From assembly GCA_016715285.1 (NCBI GenBank), contig JADKAO010000001.1:248001-312000 (forward strand): 64,000 bases of DNA, in the 5' to 3' direction. Positions within the stretch are counted from its first letter, which is position 1. Every line of letters starts with the position of its first letter. Origin of the DNA: Actinomycetales bacterium (GTDB taxonomy: Bacteria > Actinomycetota > Actinomycetes > Actinomycetales > Dermatophilaceae). The notes beneath the pieces were generated by a model, which was given only the letters and a program-made list of their open reading frames with translations, was not told the origin of the DNA and made no database searches. The translations under genes and the position numbers were made by a program. Shown here piece after piece: positions 22,847 through 31,318 of this stretch.

Positions 22847-24271
22847 CTAGATGTCGAAGTACATCTCGAACTCGTGCGGGTGCGGGCGGAAGCGGATCGG
22901 GTCGACCTCGTTCTTGCGCTTCCAGTCTATCCACGTCTCGATGAGGTCCTTGGTGAAGACGCCACCCTCGAGCAGGTAGTCGTGGTCCTCCTCAAGCGCG
23001 ATGAGCACCTCGGGGAGCGACCCGGGCACCTGCCTGATCTCGGCGTGCTCCTCCGGGGGCAGCTCATAGAGGTCCTTGTCGATGGGGTCCGGGGGCTCGA
23101 TCCGGTTCTTGATGCCATCGAGACCAGCCATGAGCTGCGCCGCAAAGGCGAGGTAGGGGTTGGCCGACGGGTCGGGGATCCGGAACTCAATGCGCTTGGC
23201 CTTGGGGGAGGTCCCGGCGATCGGGATGCGGATGCACGCCGAACGGTTGCGGGCCGAGTAGACCAAGTTGACCGGCGCTTCATAGCCCGGAACGAGCCGG
23301 TGGTAGGAGTTCACCGACGGGTTCGTGAAGGCCAAGAGCGACGGCGCGTGCTTGAGCAGACCACCGATGTACCAGCGCGCGAGGTCCGACAGACCGCCGT
23401 AGCCGCTCTCGTCGTAGAACAGCGGCTTGCCGTCCTTCCACAAGGACTGGTGGGTGTGCATGCCCGAGCCGTTGTCGCCAAAGATCGGCTTGGGCATGAA
23501 GGTCACCGTCTTGCCGAACTCCCAGGCGGTGTTCTTGATGACGTACTTGAACTTCATCATGTCGTCGCCGGAGTGGAGCAGGGTGTTGAACTTGTAGTTG
23601 ATCTCCTGCTGGCCCCCCGAGCCCACCTCGTGGTGGGAGCGCTCGACCTGCAGGCCGACCTCGTCCATCTTCAGGCACATCGCGTCCCGGATGTCGGCGA
23701 AGTGGTCGACCGGCGGCACCGGGAAGTAGCCACCCTTGGTGCGCGGCTTGTACCCGAGGTTGCCGCCTTCTTCCTCGCGGCCGGTGTTCCATGACGCTGC
23801 GATCGAGTCGAGGTAGTAGAAGCTCTCATTGGCGGACGTCTTGAACCGCACGTCGTCGAACACGAAGAACTCTGCCTCGGCGCCAAAGTATGCCGTGTCA
23901 GCGATCCCGGTCGACTGGAGGTAAGCCTCGGCTTTGGCCGCGACATTGCGCGGGTCACGGCTGTAGGGCTCGTCGGTGAACGGGTCGACGATCGAGAAGT
24001 TGAGGATGAGCGTCTTCTCGGCGCGGAACGGGTCGATGTATGCCGTCTTGACATCGGGAATGAGCTTCATGTCGGACTCGTGGATCGCTTGGAAACCACG
24101 GATTGACGACCCGTCGAAGGCTTGGCCGACCGTGAAGAAGTCTTCGTCGACCGTCTTGGCGGGCACATTGAAGTGCTGCATGACGCCAGGCAGGTCGCAG
24201 AAGCGGATGTCGACGAACTTGACGTCTTCATCCTTGATGTACTGCAGGACCTCTTCGGGTGTGGTGAACAA
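22847..24271 (-). CDS. glnA: Glutamine synthetase type I (GlnA1)
   Basis: This 474-residue enzyme condenses ammonium and glutamate using ATP. Motifs: KFVDIRFCDLPGVMQHF, AFDGSSIRGFQAIHESDM, AEFFVFDDVRF, VERSHHEVGSGGQQEINYKF, GSGMHTHQSLWKDG, RLVPGYEAPVNLVYSARNRS and RIEFRIPDPSANPYLAFAA. The tyrosine in DKDLYELPPEE matches the adenylylation site targeted by GlnE, which is encoded 5 kb away. The length fits GSI-beta. Upstream, a tandem GlnR operator about 100-135 bp from the start codon points to nitrogen control. Confidence 0.98.
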   Translation of the reverse strand: MFTTPEEVLQYIKDEDVKFVDIRFCDLPGVMQHFNVPAKTVDEDFFTVGQAFDGSSIRGFQAIHESDMKLIPDVKTAYIDPFRAEKTLILNFSIVDPFTDEPYSRDPRNVAAKAEAYLQSTGIADTAYFGAEAEFFVFDDVRFKTSANESFYYLDSIAASWNTGREEEGGNLGYKPRTKGGYFPVPPVDHFADIRDAMCLKMDEVGLQVERSHHEVGSGGQQEINYKFNTLLHSGDDMMKFKYVIKNTAWEFGKTVTFMPKPIFGDNGSGMHTHQSLWKDGKPLFYDESGYGGLSDLARWYIGGLLKHAPSLLAFTNPSVNSYHRLVPGYEAPVNLVYSARNRSACIRIPIAGTSPKAKRIEFRIPDPSANPYLAFAAQLMAGLDGIKNRIEPPDPIDKDLYELPPEEHAEIRQVPGSLPEVLIALEEDHDYLLEGGVFTKDLIETWIDWKRKNEVDPIRFRPHPHEFEMYFDI

Positions 24272-24367
24272 ACCAACCTCCTACGGTGTGGACCGGGCCG
24301 TGGCTGTCTGGCACAGCGACTCACAGGGACCCGGGTGGTGCGTTGGGGATGACGCTATGAGCGTCGA

Positions 24368-24405
24368 GTTTCTCGACCGTTGACCGGATGTTTCGCGCGT
24401 GTTAC
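24368..24405 (-). promoter_or_regulatory. Tandem GlnR operator of glnA
   Basis: Read on the minus strand from 24405, the sequence is GTAAC-N6-GAAAC-N6-TCAAC-N6-GAAAC. This matches the actinobacterial GlnR consensus gTnAC-n6-GaAAC-n6-GtnAC-n6-GAAAC, with three of four half-sites perfect and all spacings exact. The two boxes are 22 bp apart, as in Streptomyces glnA. An octamer copy (24406-24413) abuts the operator. Confidence 0.78.
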
Positions 24406-24535
24406 GTATGCCGGGTGGTTGCGAGCCAGGACCGGCGATCGTCAGTCGAGCACTCCTGTTTCTGAGGGGGCCTCAACCATCAGACCCGGCCAGCGGCGGC
24501 ATTGGGCTGACCAGATAGCTGGTTAGGCTGTCGGG

Positions 24536-24997
24536 GTGGATCGTCGCGATGTAGCTTCCTGGCTCGATGGGCCCCGCGCCCGCACTGCCGCTGCTGGGGA
24601 GTACCCCGGTCAAACGCTCGGCCTGCCTCAGACTGGGTCGGGATCGATCGCTCGCTTCGGGCGCCGCCTGGTCGCGATCTTCATCGACTGGACGATGTGC
24701 CAGCTCATTGCCTATCTGTTGTTCAAGGTCGAGCTTGGTCACGGTGGGCCGGGCAGCTTCGCGCCGCTCGCGATCTTTGCGGTCGAGAACATCCTGCTGC
24801 TGCCCACCGTTGGGTCAACGGTCGGTCAGCGCATTCTCGGGATTGGCCTCATGAGCGTTAACGGTCGCCCAGCAACGATCGTCCAGGTGGTGCTCCGCAC
24901 GATGCTGCTGTGCCTCGCGATCCCGGCCCTGATCTGGGACCGCAACACGCGCGGCCTGCACGACAAGGCCGCGGGAACTGTACTGGTCCGTCGCTAA
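24536..24997 (+). CDS. RDD-family membrane protein
   Basis: A 153-residue membrane protein with an RDD domain: FGRRLVAIFIDWTMCQLIAYLL (Arg, then Asp in the first membrane segment), a second segment at LAIFAVENILLLPTVG, TVGQRILGI and a third segment, ending RNTRGLHDKAAGTVLV. It corresponds in position to Rv2219A next to glnA1 in mycobacteria. Function is unknown; some RDD proteins act in ion transport. The start is GTG at 24536, with a 264-bp divergent region shared with glnA. Confidence 0.85.
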   Translation: MDRRDVASWLDGPRARTAAAGEYPGQTLGLPQTGSGSIARFGRRLVAIFIDWTMCQLIAYLLFKVELGHGGPGSFAPLAIFAVENILLLPTVGSTVGQRILGIGLMSVNGRPATIVQVVLRTMLLCLAIPALIWDRNTRGLHDKAAGTVLVRR

Positions 24998-25043
24998 CCC
25001 TCAGCCGCGACGGACAATCAGCGGGCCGGCATACGGGAAGGGC

Positions 25044-25778
25044 TCAGCGTCCGCGCATGGAGCGGCGGTCGACCCGGGCGCGGTTGGGGTCCATGCCCGC
25101 GGGCACGGGCAGCTTCATGCCGCCAAGGGCGCGCAGCCGCTTCTGGACAACCGCGACGTCACCCTTGGCGAGGATTGGGCGCATCCGCTGGACGCGGCTG
25201 GAGAGCTTGCGGATTGGGACGAGGCCTTCGCCCTCTTCGTCGCTGATGACAAAGGTGGTGATCGGCACGTCCGGCGCGACCCGCGCGGTCTTCTTGCGCT
25301 CCAATGCCAGCAGCCGCTGGGCCTTGGCGGTCGGACCCTCGGCAACGAGGACGATTCCCGGGCGCCCCACAGCGCGATAGACCATGGCCGCTTCGACCAC
25401 GCCGCCGCGACCGGCATCAACCGCAACCGGCTGCTGGTCAGTGAACCAGCCGCCCCGCAGCGACGTCAGCGCCGCGCCTGCCGCTCCCGGCTGGCCACTC
25501 ATGCGCGCGTATGCCGCCCGCTCGGCTCGCCGGCTCATCGTGAACGCCGCGGCGAGCAAGGCCAGCGGGAAGCCGAGGATCGCGGCATACACGGGCCAGT
25601 TGACGGCCCACCCGATCGCGATGATGACAGCCCACGTGCCCACGAAGGCAAGGAGCATCCACCACCCGATCTTGGGGTCGAGCTGACGCGACTGCTCGAG
25701 CACGGTGCGCAGTTGAGCGATGCGTCCGGGCTTCTTCGCGGGCTTGCCCGCGCCAGTGTCGGAAGTGTCCTTGGCCAT
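25044..25778 (-). CDS. DUF4191 membrane protein (Rv2219-like)
   Basis: A 244-residue protein with a basic N-terminus (KPAKKPGRIAQLRTVL), two adjacent membrane segments (about 40-85: IGWWMLLAFVGTWAVIIAI and VYAAILGFPLALLAAAFTM) and a cytoplasmic domain rich in Arg and Val. It matches the DUF4191 family that lies next to lipA in actinobacteria. Function is unknown; its link with the lipoylation genes is by position only. ATG at 25776-25778 is chosen; the frame extends upstream into the lipA gene without conservation. The gene lies 5 bp after the lipA stop, in the same direction. Confidence 0.82.
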   Translation of the reverse strand: MAKDTSDTGAGKPAKKPGRIAQLRTVLEQSRQLDPKIGWWMLLAFVGTWAVIIAIGWAVNWPVYAAILGFPLALLAAAFTMSRRAERAAYARMSGQPGAAGAALTSLRGGWFTDQQPVAVDAGRGGVVEAAMVYRAVGRPGIVLVAEGPTAKAQRLLALERKKTARVAPDVPITTFVISDEEGEGLVPIRKLSSRVQRMRPILAKGDVAVVQKRLRALGGMKLPVPAGMDPNRARVDRRSMRGR

Positions 25779-25783
25779 GGTGG

Positions 25784-26809
25784 TCAGGATAGTGGCGCGT
25801 TCGCGCGGGCGACGACTGCTGCCGCCTCCTGGCGGGCTGGCTCGGTCGCAGCGGCGGCGAGGTGAGCCAAATGCTCGGGGATAGGGCGCCCCCAGCGGGT
25901 CATCGCCTGAGCCCACAAACGGCCGGCCCGATAGGACGACCGAACCAGCGGCCCAGCCATGACGCCCTTGAAACCCACCTGCTCGGCAACCTGCGACCAG
26001 TGGACAAACTCCTCCGGTTTGACCCATCGATCGATCGGGTGATGCAGGGGGGACGGCCGCAGATATTGGGTGATGGTGAGGATGTCGCAGCCAGCATCGT
26101 GCAGATCGTGGATCGCCTGCTCGATCTCGGCCGCTTCCTCGCCCATCCCGAGGATGAGGTTGGACTTGGTGACCAGCTCGGCGTCGCGGGCCATCGACAG
26201 CACTCGCAGCGACGTGTCGTAGGTGAAGGCAGGGCGGATGCGTTTGAAAATGCGCGGCACGGTCTCGAGGTTGTGCGCGAAAACCTCTGGGCGAGCGTCA
26301 AACACGAGCCCGACCTGCTCCGGCTTGGCCCCAAAGTCAGGCGGCAAGATCTCGACGCCGGTGTTGGGGTTGAGTTCGTGGATGAGCCGGACCGTCTCGG
26401 CATACAGGCTCGCAGCGCCGTCGGGCTGGTCGTCGCGCGCGACCCCAGTGACGGTCGAATAGCGCAACCCCATGCGGCGCACAGATTCGGCGACCCGGCG
26501 CGGCTCGTCGAGATCCAACGGTTGGGGCCGTCCGGTGGCGATATCGCAGAAGTCGCACCGGCGGGTGCACGTGTCCCCACCAATGAGGAAGGTCGCCTCG
26601 CGGTCTTCCCAGCACTCGAAAATGTTGGGGCAACCCGCCTCCTGGCACACCGTGTGCAGGCCCTCGCCCTTGACCATGGAGTGCAGTTCGGAGAAAGCCG
26701 GGCCCATTTTGGCGGTCGTGCGGATCCAACTCGGTTTGCGCTCGATCGGAGTCTCGGCGTTGCGTGCCTCAACACGCAGCAGCTTGCGTCCCTCGGGAGC
26801 GGCGGTCAC
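25784..26809 (-). CDS. lipA: Lipoyl synthase
   Basis: This 341-residue radical SAM enzyme inserts two sulfurs into octanoyl groups on lipoyl domains. It has both clusters: the auxiliary-cluster cysteines in CQEAGCPNIFECW and the radical-SAM CTRRCDFCDIATGRP. Other conserved segments are FLIGGDTC, VTGVARDDQPDGAA and TKSNLILGMGE. GTG at 26807-26809 (VTAAPEGRKLLRVEARN) is chosen because the longer frame starting at 26920 has no family-like content and overlaps the end of lipB. The partner is lipB upstream. The substrate E2 protein is encoded at 31319-33091. Confidence 0.96.
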   Translation of the reverse strand: MTAAPEGRKLLRVEARNAETPIERKPSWIRTTAKMGPAFSELHSMVKGEGLHTVCQEAGCPNIFECWEDREATFLIGGDTCTRRCDFCDIATGRPQPLDLDEPRRVAESVRRMGLRYSTVTGVARDDQPDGAASLYAETVRLIHELNPNTGVEILPPDFGAKPEQVGLVFDARPEVFAHNLETVPRIFKRIRPAFTYDTSLRVLSMARDAELVTKSNLILGMGEEAAEIEQAIHDLHDAGCDILTITQYLRPSPLHHPIDRWVKPEEFVHWSQVAEQVGFKGVMAGPLVRSSYRAGRLWAQAMTRWGRPIPEHLAHLAAAATEPARQEAAAVVARANAPLS

Positions 26810-26864
26810 AGCGGGCCTACCTTCATCTCGGTGTCTCAGTCTGGTCGTCTTGGTGGCGACCAGC

Positions 26865-27530
26865 CTACGTCGCGAGCGCGGCCCGCCGATTGGGCGTGAG
26901 TCCCGCGAGCACGTCAGCAAGGTGGTGCTCCACGTGCGGCACCACCTCAGGGACGGTGACTTCCCGCCCCAGCTCGGCTGCCAGAGAGGTCACTCCAGCA
27001 TCGGGTATGCCGCATGGAATGATCACCTGCCCCCAGCTCAAGTCGGGATTGCAGTTGAGCGCGAAGCCGTGCATCGCGACCTGCCGACTGACGCGGATTC
27101 CGATCGCGCCGACCTTGCGGTTGGGGCCACGGTCATCGGCGAGCACCCAGGTGCCGCTCTGGCCGTCGACCCGATCGGTGGCCACCCCGAAGTCGGCGCA
27201 AACCCGGATCATCATTTCTTCGAGGGCACGAACGTAAGCCACCACGTCGATCGGAGCAGGGAGCCGCACGATGGGGTAGCCCGTGATTTGGCCAGGGCCA
27301 TGCCAGGTGATCTTGCCGCCGCGGTCAACGTCAACGACGGGCGTGCCGTCGTTGGGGCGCTCGTGCGGCTCGGTGCGCTTGCCGGCGGTATAGACCGGGG
27401 TGTGCTCCAGGAGCAAGACCGTGTCTGGCGCCTCTCCAGACACCACCTGAGCGTGGATCTCTCGCTGGTGTTGCCACGCCCACTCGTAGTCGACGTAGTT
27501 GGGCGCGAATCCCACGTGCACCATTCGCAT
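26865..27530 (-). CDS. lipB: Octanoyltransferase (lipoate protein ligase B)
   Basis: A 221-residue enzyme that moves octanoate from acyl carrier protein to lipoyl domains. Diagnostic motifs are YTAGKRTEPHE, RGGKITWHGPGQITGYP, RKVGAIGIRVSR with the catalytic lysine, GFALNCNPDL, and IIPCGIPDAGVTSL with the catalytic cysteine. The N-terminus MRMVHVGFAPNYVDYEWA starts at the ATG at 27528-27530; a second ATG lies two codons in. The gene is transcribed ahead of lipA with a 55-bp gap. Confidence 0.95.
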   Translation of the reverse strand: MRMVHVGFAPNYVDYEWAWQHQREIHAQVVSGEAPDTVLLLEHTPVYTAGKRTEPHERPNDGTPVVDVDRGGKITWHGPGQITGYPIVRLPAPIDVVAYVRALEEMMIRVCADFGVATDRVDGQSGTWVLADDRGPNRKVGAIGIRVSRQVAMHGFALNCNPDLSWGQVIIPCGIPDAGVTSLAAELGREVTVPEVVPHVEHHLADVLAGLTPNRRAALAT

Positions 27531-27621
27531 GGCGCCCAACCCTACGCGTACTGGCCGACTAGTCTCTGGGGGTCGAGGCTCACGGGGTGCCTCGCGACAC
27601 GTCGAAAGGTGGCCGCGTCGG

Positions 27622-28659
27622 ATGACCACGGTAGGCCTCGTTGGATTCGGGATGGCCGGAGCGACCTTCCACGCGCCCCTGCTGCACGCAGCTGGCATCG
27701 AGGTGGCGGCGATCTCGACCGCCAACCCCGAGCGGATCGCCGCAGCTCAAGCAGCGGCGCCTCGAGCCAGGATCGTCCCCACGGGGGCAGAGCTACTGGA
27801 CCTGCCGGGAATCGACTTCGTCGTGATCGCGTCGCCGAGTGGCCTCCACATGGAGCAGGCGCTCGCGGCGCTCGAGGCAGGTCTGCCGTGTGTGGTCGAC
27901 AAGCCGCTCGCGTGTGATGCCAGCGCAGCCCTTGAGCTCCTCGATCGGGCCGAAGAGCTCGGTGTGCCGCTCACGGTCTTCCAGAACCGGCGGTATGACC
28001 CCGAGTTCTGCACCATGTGTGAGCTGGTGGAGCGCGAGGCTGTCGGCGACATCTACCGCACCGAATTCCGTTGGGAGAGATGGCGTCCCGAGCCCAAGAA
28101 GCGCTGGCGCGAGCAGTTGACCGCAGTCGACGGAGGGGGCCTGCTCCTTGACCTCGGCACCCATCTCATCGACCAGGCCGTCCTCCTCTATGGCCCGGTC
28201 GAGAGCGTGTATGCCGAGATCGACGCCCGCACCACCACCGCCGAAGACGACACCTTCCTCGCGTTACGGCATACCTCTGGGTTGCTCACTCACATCACGG
28301 CCTCAAGCGTCTCGGGCGCACCCGGGCCCCGCGCCCGGATTGTGGGTAGCCGGGGCACCTACCTCTTGGGTTCCGCGGGGGAGGAGTTCACCGCCTTTGC
28401 CGATGCCAACGCGGGCGAGGGCAGCCACGGGTGGATCGTCCGCGGCGAGCAGCGAGAGGCCGTGCCGGCGGCGGCTGGCGACGCGGCTGATTTCTACCGA
28501 AAGGTGGCGCACGCGCTTGCCTCACCTGACCGCCAAGCGGGTATGCCGGTCGACCCGCGGGACGCAGTACACGTCCTTGCGGTGATCGACGCAGCCCGCA
28601 CCAGCTCCGAAGACGGACGAGTCGTCGAAGTGCTGACCCCCGGGCAGGCACCCGCGTGA
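27622..28659 (+). CDS. Gfo/Idh/MocA-family oxidoreductase
   Basis: This 345-residue NAD(P)-dependent oxidoreductase has a Rossmann N-terminus (VGLVGFGMAGATFHAPLL, GxGxxG), the substrate-loop motif CVVDKPLACDASAA with its conserved EKP-like lysine, and the catalytic region GGGLLLDLGTHLIDQAVLLYG. The substrate, probably a sugar or polyol, cannot be given. The start is ATG at 27622 after GAAAGGTGG. The last codons lie in a 27-bp direct repeat (see 28642-28703). It is divergent from lipB. Confidence 0.88.
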   Translation: MTTVGLVGFGMAGATFHAPLLHAAGIEVAAISTANPERIAAAQAAAPRARIVPTGAELLDLPGIDFVVIASPSGLHMEQALAALEAGLPCVVDKPLACDASAALELLDRAEELGVPLTVFQNRRYDPEFCTMCELVEREAVGDIYRTEFRWERWRPEPKKRWREQLTAVDGGGLLLDLGTHLIDQAVLLYGPVESVYAEIDARTTTAEDDTFLALRHTSGLLTHITASSVSGAPGPRARIVGSRGTYLLGSAGEEFTAFADANAGEGSHGWIVRGEQREAVPAAAGDAADFYRKVAHALASPDRQAGMPVDPRDAVHVLAVIDAARTSSEDGRVVEVLTPGQAPA

Positions 28660-28703
28660 CCGGGCACCCCGCCCCTGGGCAGGCACCCGCGTGACCGGGC
28701 ACC
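28642..28703. repeat. 27-bp direct repeat at the 3' end of the oxidoreductase gene
   Basis: A 27-bp sequence beginning GGGCAGGCACCCGCG occurs at 28642-28668 and again, identical, at 28677-28703, a period of 35 bp. The first copy includes the last codons and TGA stop (28657-28659) of the oxidoreductase gene. It looks like a recent tandem duplication of the gene end. Confidence 0.9.
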
Positions 28704-28766
28704 GGGCGTCCGGCTCCCCTGTGGATGACCTCTGCGCGTTTCTGACTCGCACGGCAGGATGTCTCT

Positions 28767-30401
28767 GTGGCTGATACTTCGAGATCGGGATTTGGAGCGG
28801 TTCCTCCGGTGGTCCCTGGCTTCCAGGTGTCGCGAGTCATCGGCTATGGCGCCACGAGCGTCGTGTGGGCGGGCACGGACGTTCACTCCGGTGCGGAGGT
28901 GGCCGTCAAGGTGATGGCACCCACGCGATATGACGTGAGCGCCCTCATGGAACTTGCCGAGCGCGAGACCGCGATCCTCGCGCGGGTCCACCATGACCAC
29001 ATCGTGGCGATGCACGAAGCGCATCCGTTGCCCGACGGTTCGGTCGCGGTCGTCCTTGACCTCGCAAGTGGGGGTAGCCTCGCGGACCTCGTCAGTGCGC
29101 GGGGACGGCTAACGGAGGGCGAGGTCGCGACAATCTGCACGCCGATCGCGTCCGCGCTCGCCGCCCTCCACGACGTGGGAGTGATCCACGGTGACGTCAC
29201 GCCCGGCAACATCGTCTTCACCAACGATGGCAAACCGATGTTGGCAGACTTTGAGGCATCGCGCCTCGTCGGGGAAGGCCATCCGGCCACGGTCGCGGGC
29301 ACGCCCGGGTATGTTGCTCCTGAACTCGTCGCAGGTGGCATCCCCAGTCCGGAGAGTGACGTCTACGGGCTCGGCGCAGTGGCCTGGTTCGCACTGACGG
29401 GCCGACCGTTATCTGGTTCCGCGGACCTGAGTGACGCTGACCGGATGGTGGGTGAGGCGTTCGCGCCCGTCCTGGTGTCCTTCCTTGATCCTTCTCCGAC
29501 ACGGAGGCCCGGAGCTGACGAAGCCGCGGTGGCGTGCTATCAGGCGGCGCCGCCCGAGCCAGTCCTGCTCGTGTCACCCCAGAGCTCCGATCCTGCTGTC
29601 GCACTGACCCAACGCCTTCGCGCGGAAGCGGCTCGTGTGCCGTCGTCTGCGACTGGTGCTACCGAGGCGGCTGGTGGTGGATCGCCGTCTGCATCCCGAC
29701 GTGAGGCTCGACAACGGCGCAAGTCTCCCCGGAAAAGGGTGGCGAGCCACGAGGCAGCTGAAGCCTCACCCGCGCTAGGCCTGCCGCGACCTGCCAGCGC
29801 AGGTGCAGAGTCAGCTCAGCTCGCTTCTCGGGCTCGGCAAACTCGGTCATCGCGCCCGGAGCGCTTCCCTCCCTGGGTCAAGGTCGTCGGGCTCATGCTC
29901 GCCGGAATTGCTCTCACGGCGGGCCTCATCGTGGCACTATCACGTCCAGGCGAGGCCGCTGCGGGCAGCCCGGCTAGCGCGCCGATTGCGGTGGCCCGGC
30001 CAACCGTCGGGAGCACTCTCGCCATCGCGACGGATCCCCAAACTGTCCTCGCTGGGCTGGCCCAAGCCCGGGCAGAGGCGCTCATGTCGGGGGATGCCGC
30101 GAAGCTGACCGCCGTCCACGCGCCGCAATCGCCTATTCTCGACTACGACGTGGCGTTGTTGGCGAACATCAAGGCCGCCGGGCAGCGGTTTACCGACCTT
30201 GCCTACCACGTTAGGCATGCTGAGTGGATCACCGGAGACGACAACAAGGCGGTCGTGCTCGCGGTGGTTGATCGCGGCGTGTATCGCTTGGTCGGTCCAG
30301 GGAGCACCGTGTCGACGGTCCCAGCAGAGGAGGGTCGGCCGTATACGTACACCTTGGTCCGCACCCCGGACGGCTGGCGGATCTCAACCATCACCCAATA
30401 G
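28767..30401 (+). CDS. Membrane-anchored Ser/Thr protein kinase (PknB-type)
   Basis: A 544-residue protein with a eukaryotic-like kinase domain (about 15-260), a long basic Ser/Ala/Arg linker, one membrane segment near residue 375 (KVVGLMLAGIALTAGLIVAL) and an external domain of about 150 residues. Kinase landmarks are the ATP lysine in VAVKVMAP, a catalytic loop HGDVTPGNIVF (Asp and Asn kept), ADFEASRLV in place of DFG, and GTPGYVAPE. The DFG-to-DFE change keeps the metal Asp, so activity is plausible. The outer domain has no PASTA repeats; it resembles an SnoaL/NTF2-like fold only loosely (VDRGVYRLVGPG). The start is GTG at 28767. Confidence 0.85.
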   Translation: MADTSRSGFGAVPPVVPGFQVSRVIGYGATSVVWAGTDVHSGAEVAVKVMAPTRYDVSALMELAERETAILARVHHDHIVAMHEAHPLPDGSVAVVLDLASGGSLADLVSARGRLTEGEVATICTPIASALAALHDVGVIHGDVTPGNIVFTNDGKPMLADFEASRLVGEGHPATVAGTPGYVAPELVAGGIPSPESDVYGLGAVAWFALTGRPLSGSADLSDADRMVGEAFAPVLVSFLDPSPTRRPGADEAAVACYQAAPPEPVLLVSPQSSDPAVALTQRLRAEAARVPSSATGATEAAGGGSPSASRREARQRRKSPRKRVASHEAAEASPALGLPRPASAGAESAQLASRARQTRSSRPERFPPWVKVVGLMLAGIALTAGLIVALSRPGEAAAGSPASAPIAVARPTVGSTLAIATDPQTVLAGLAQARAEALMSGDAAKLTAVHAPQSPILDYDVALLANIKAAGQRFTDLAYHVRHAEWITGDDNKAVVLAVVDRGVYRLVGPGSTVSTVPAEEGRPYTYTLVRTPDGWRISTITQ

Positions 30402-30420
30402 ACGCCACAATCGCCACTAG

Positions 30421-31317
30421 TCAGCCCTCGGCCAGGATCGCCGTGAGGGCAGCCTCAATCGTGGGGTGGTCGTAGGCGAATCCGTTGTCAGATAGCACTG
30501 TTGGACTGACACGTTGACTGCTCAGGACGTCGTCAGCAAACTCTCCCAGACCCAACCGGAGTGCGATCGCCGGAGCCGGGAGCGAAGCAGGCTTGCCGAG
30601 CAGCCCACCCAGAACGACTGCAACCTCACGTTGTCGATGGGGGTTGGGTCCAACGAGGTTGACGGCCCCTGTGATGTCGGGCCGATCGATGAGGAACGCG
30701 AGGGCCCTGACCTCGTCGGTGAGGCTAATCCAGGACCAGAACTGACGTCCGTTGCCGAGTGGGCCTCCGAGTCCCCGCCGTGCCAGCGGCAGCATTCGCC
30801 CCAATGCGCCCCCGCGAGCACTCAGCACGAGCCCGGTGCGCGCCATGACGACCGGCATACCCGCGGCTTGTGCTGGGGCCGTCGCGGCCTCCCAGGCGCG
30901 GACCACTTCGGCGAGAAAGCCGGTGCCGGGTGCTGACCTTTCGTCAAGGAATTCATCGCCGCGGTTGCCGTAAAAGCCGATCGCGGAGCCGCTGACCAGC
31001 CGGACGAGATGGTCGCACTGCGCAACCGCGGTGGCGATCGTCACCGTGCCGTCGACGCGAGACCGCAGGATGAGGTCCTTGTATGCCGGGGTCCACCGGT
31101 GATCCCCCACCCCGGCCCCGGCGAGGTGCACCACCGCGTCAACTCCGTCGAGAGCCGTGGGGGAAAGCGGCGCGTGGGGATGCCACTGGAGCTCTCCGGC
31201 TGTCGCGGGTCGACGCACTAGCGGGATGACCTCATCGCCGCGGGCCCGTAGGAACGCCGACAGCGCACCGCCGATCAGACCGGAAGCTCCGGTGATGGCA
31301 ATGCGCTGCCGGGGCAT
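30421..31317 (-). CDS. TIGR01777-family NAD(P)-binding epimerase-like protein
   Basis: A 298-residue SDR-type protein with the dinucleotide motif ITGASGLIGGALSAFL, the family segments VVHLAGAGVGDHRW, LVSGSAIGFYGNRGDE and FWSWISLTDEVRALAFLI, and a C-terminal DUF1731-like part with ASLPAPAIALRLGLGEFADDVL. This family sits next to the E2 gene in mycobacteria (Rv2216). Biochemical function is unknown. It starts one base upstream of the E2 stop region, in line with one transcript. Confidence 0.87.
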   Translation of the reverse strand: MPRQRIAITGASGLIGGALSAFLRARGDEVIPLVRRPATAGELQWHPHAPLSPTALDGVDAVVHLAGAGVGDHRWTPAYKDLILRSRVDGTVTIATAVAQCDHLVRLVSGSAIGFYGNRGDEFLDERSAPGTGFLAEVVRAWEAATAPAQAAGMPVVMARTGLVLSARGGALGRMLPLARRGLGGPLGNGRQFWSWISLTDEVRALAFLIDRPDITGAVNLVGPNPHRQREVAVVLGGLLGKPASLPAPAIALRLGLGEFADDVLSSQRVSPTVLSDNGFAYDHPTIEAALTAILAEG

Positions 31318-31318
31318 G

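Noticed and set aside
22874..23794. 306-codon plus-strand frame opposite glnA
   Set aside because: It mirrors glnA codon structure and has no independent motif.
27499..27621. Longer N-terminus for the Gfo/Idh oxidoreductase
   Set aside because: It would overlap the lipB start region and places 41 non-family residues before the Rossmann motif.
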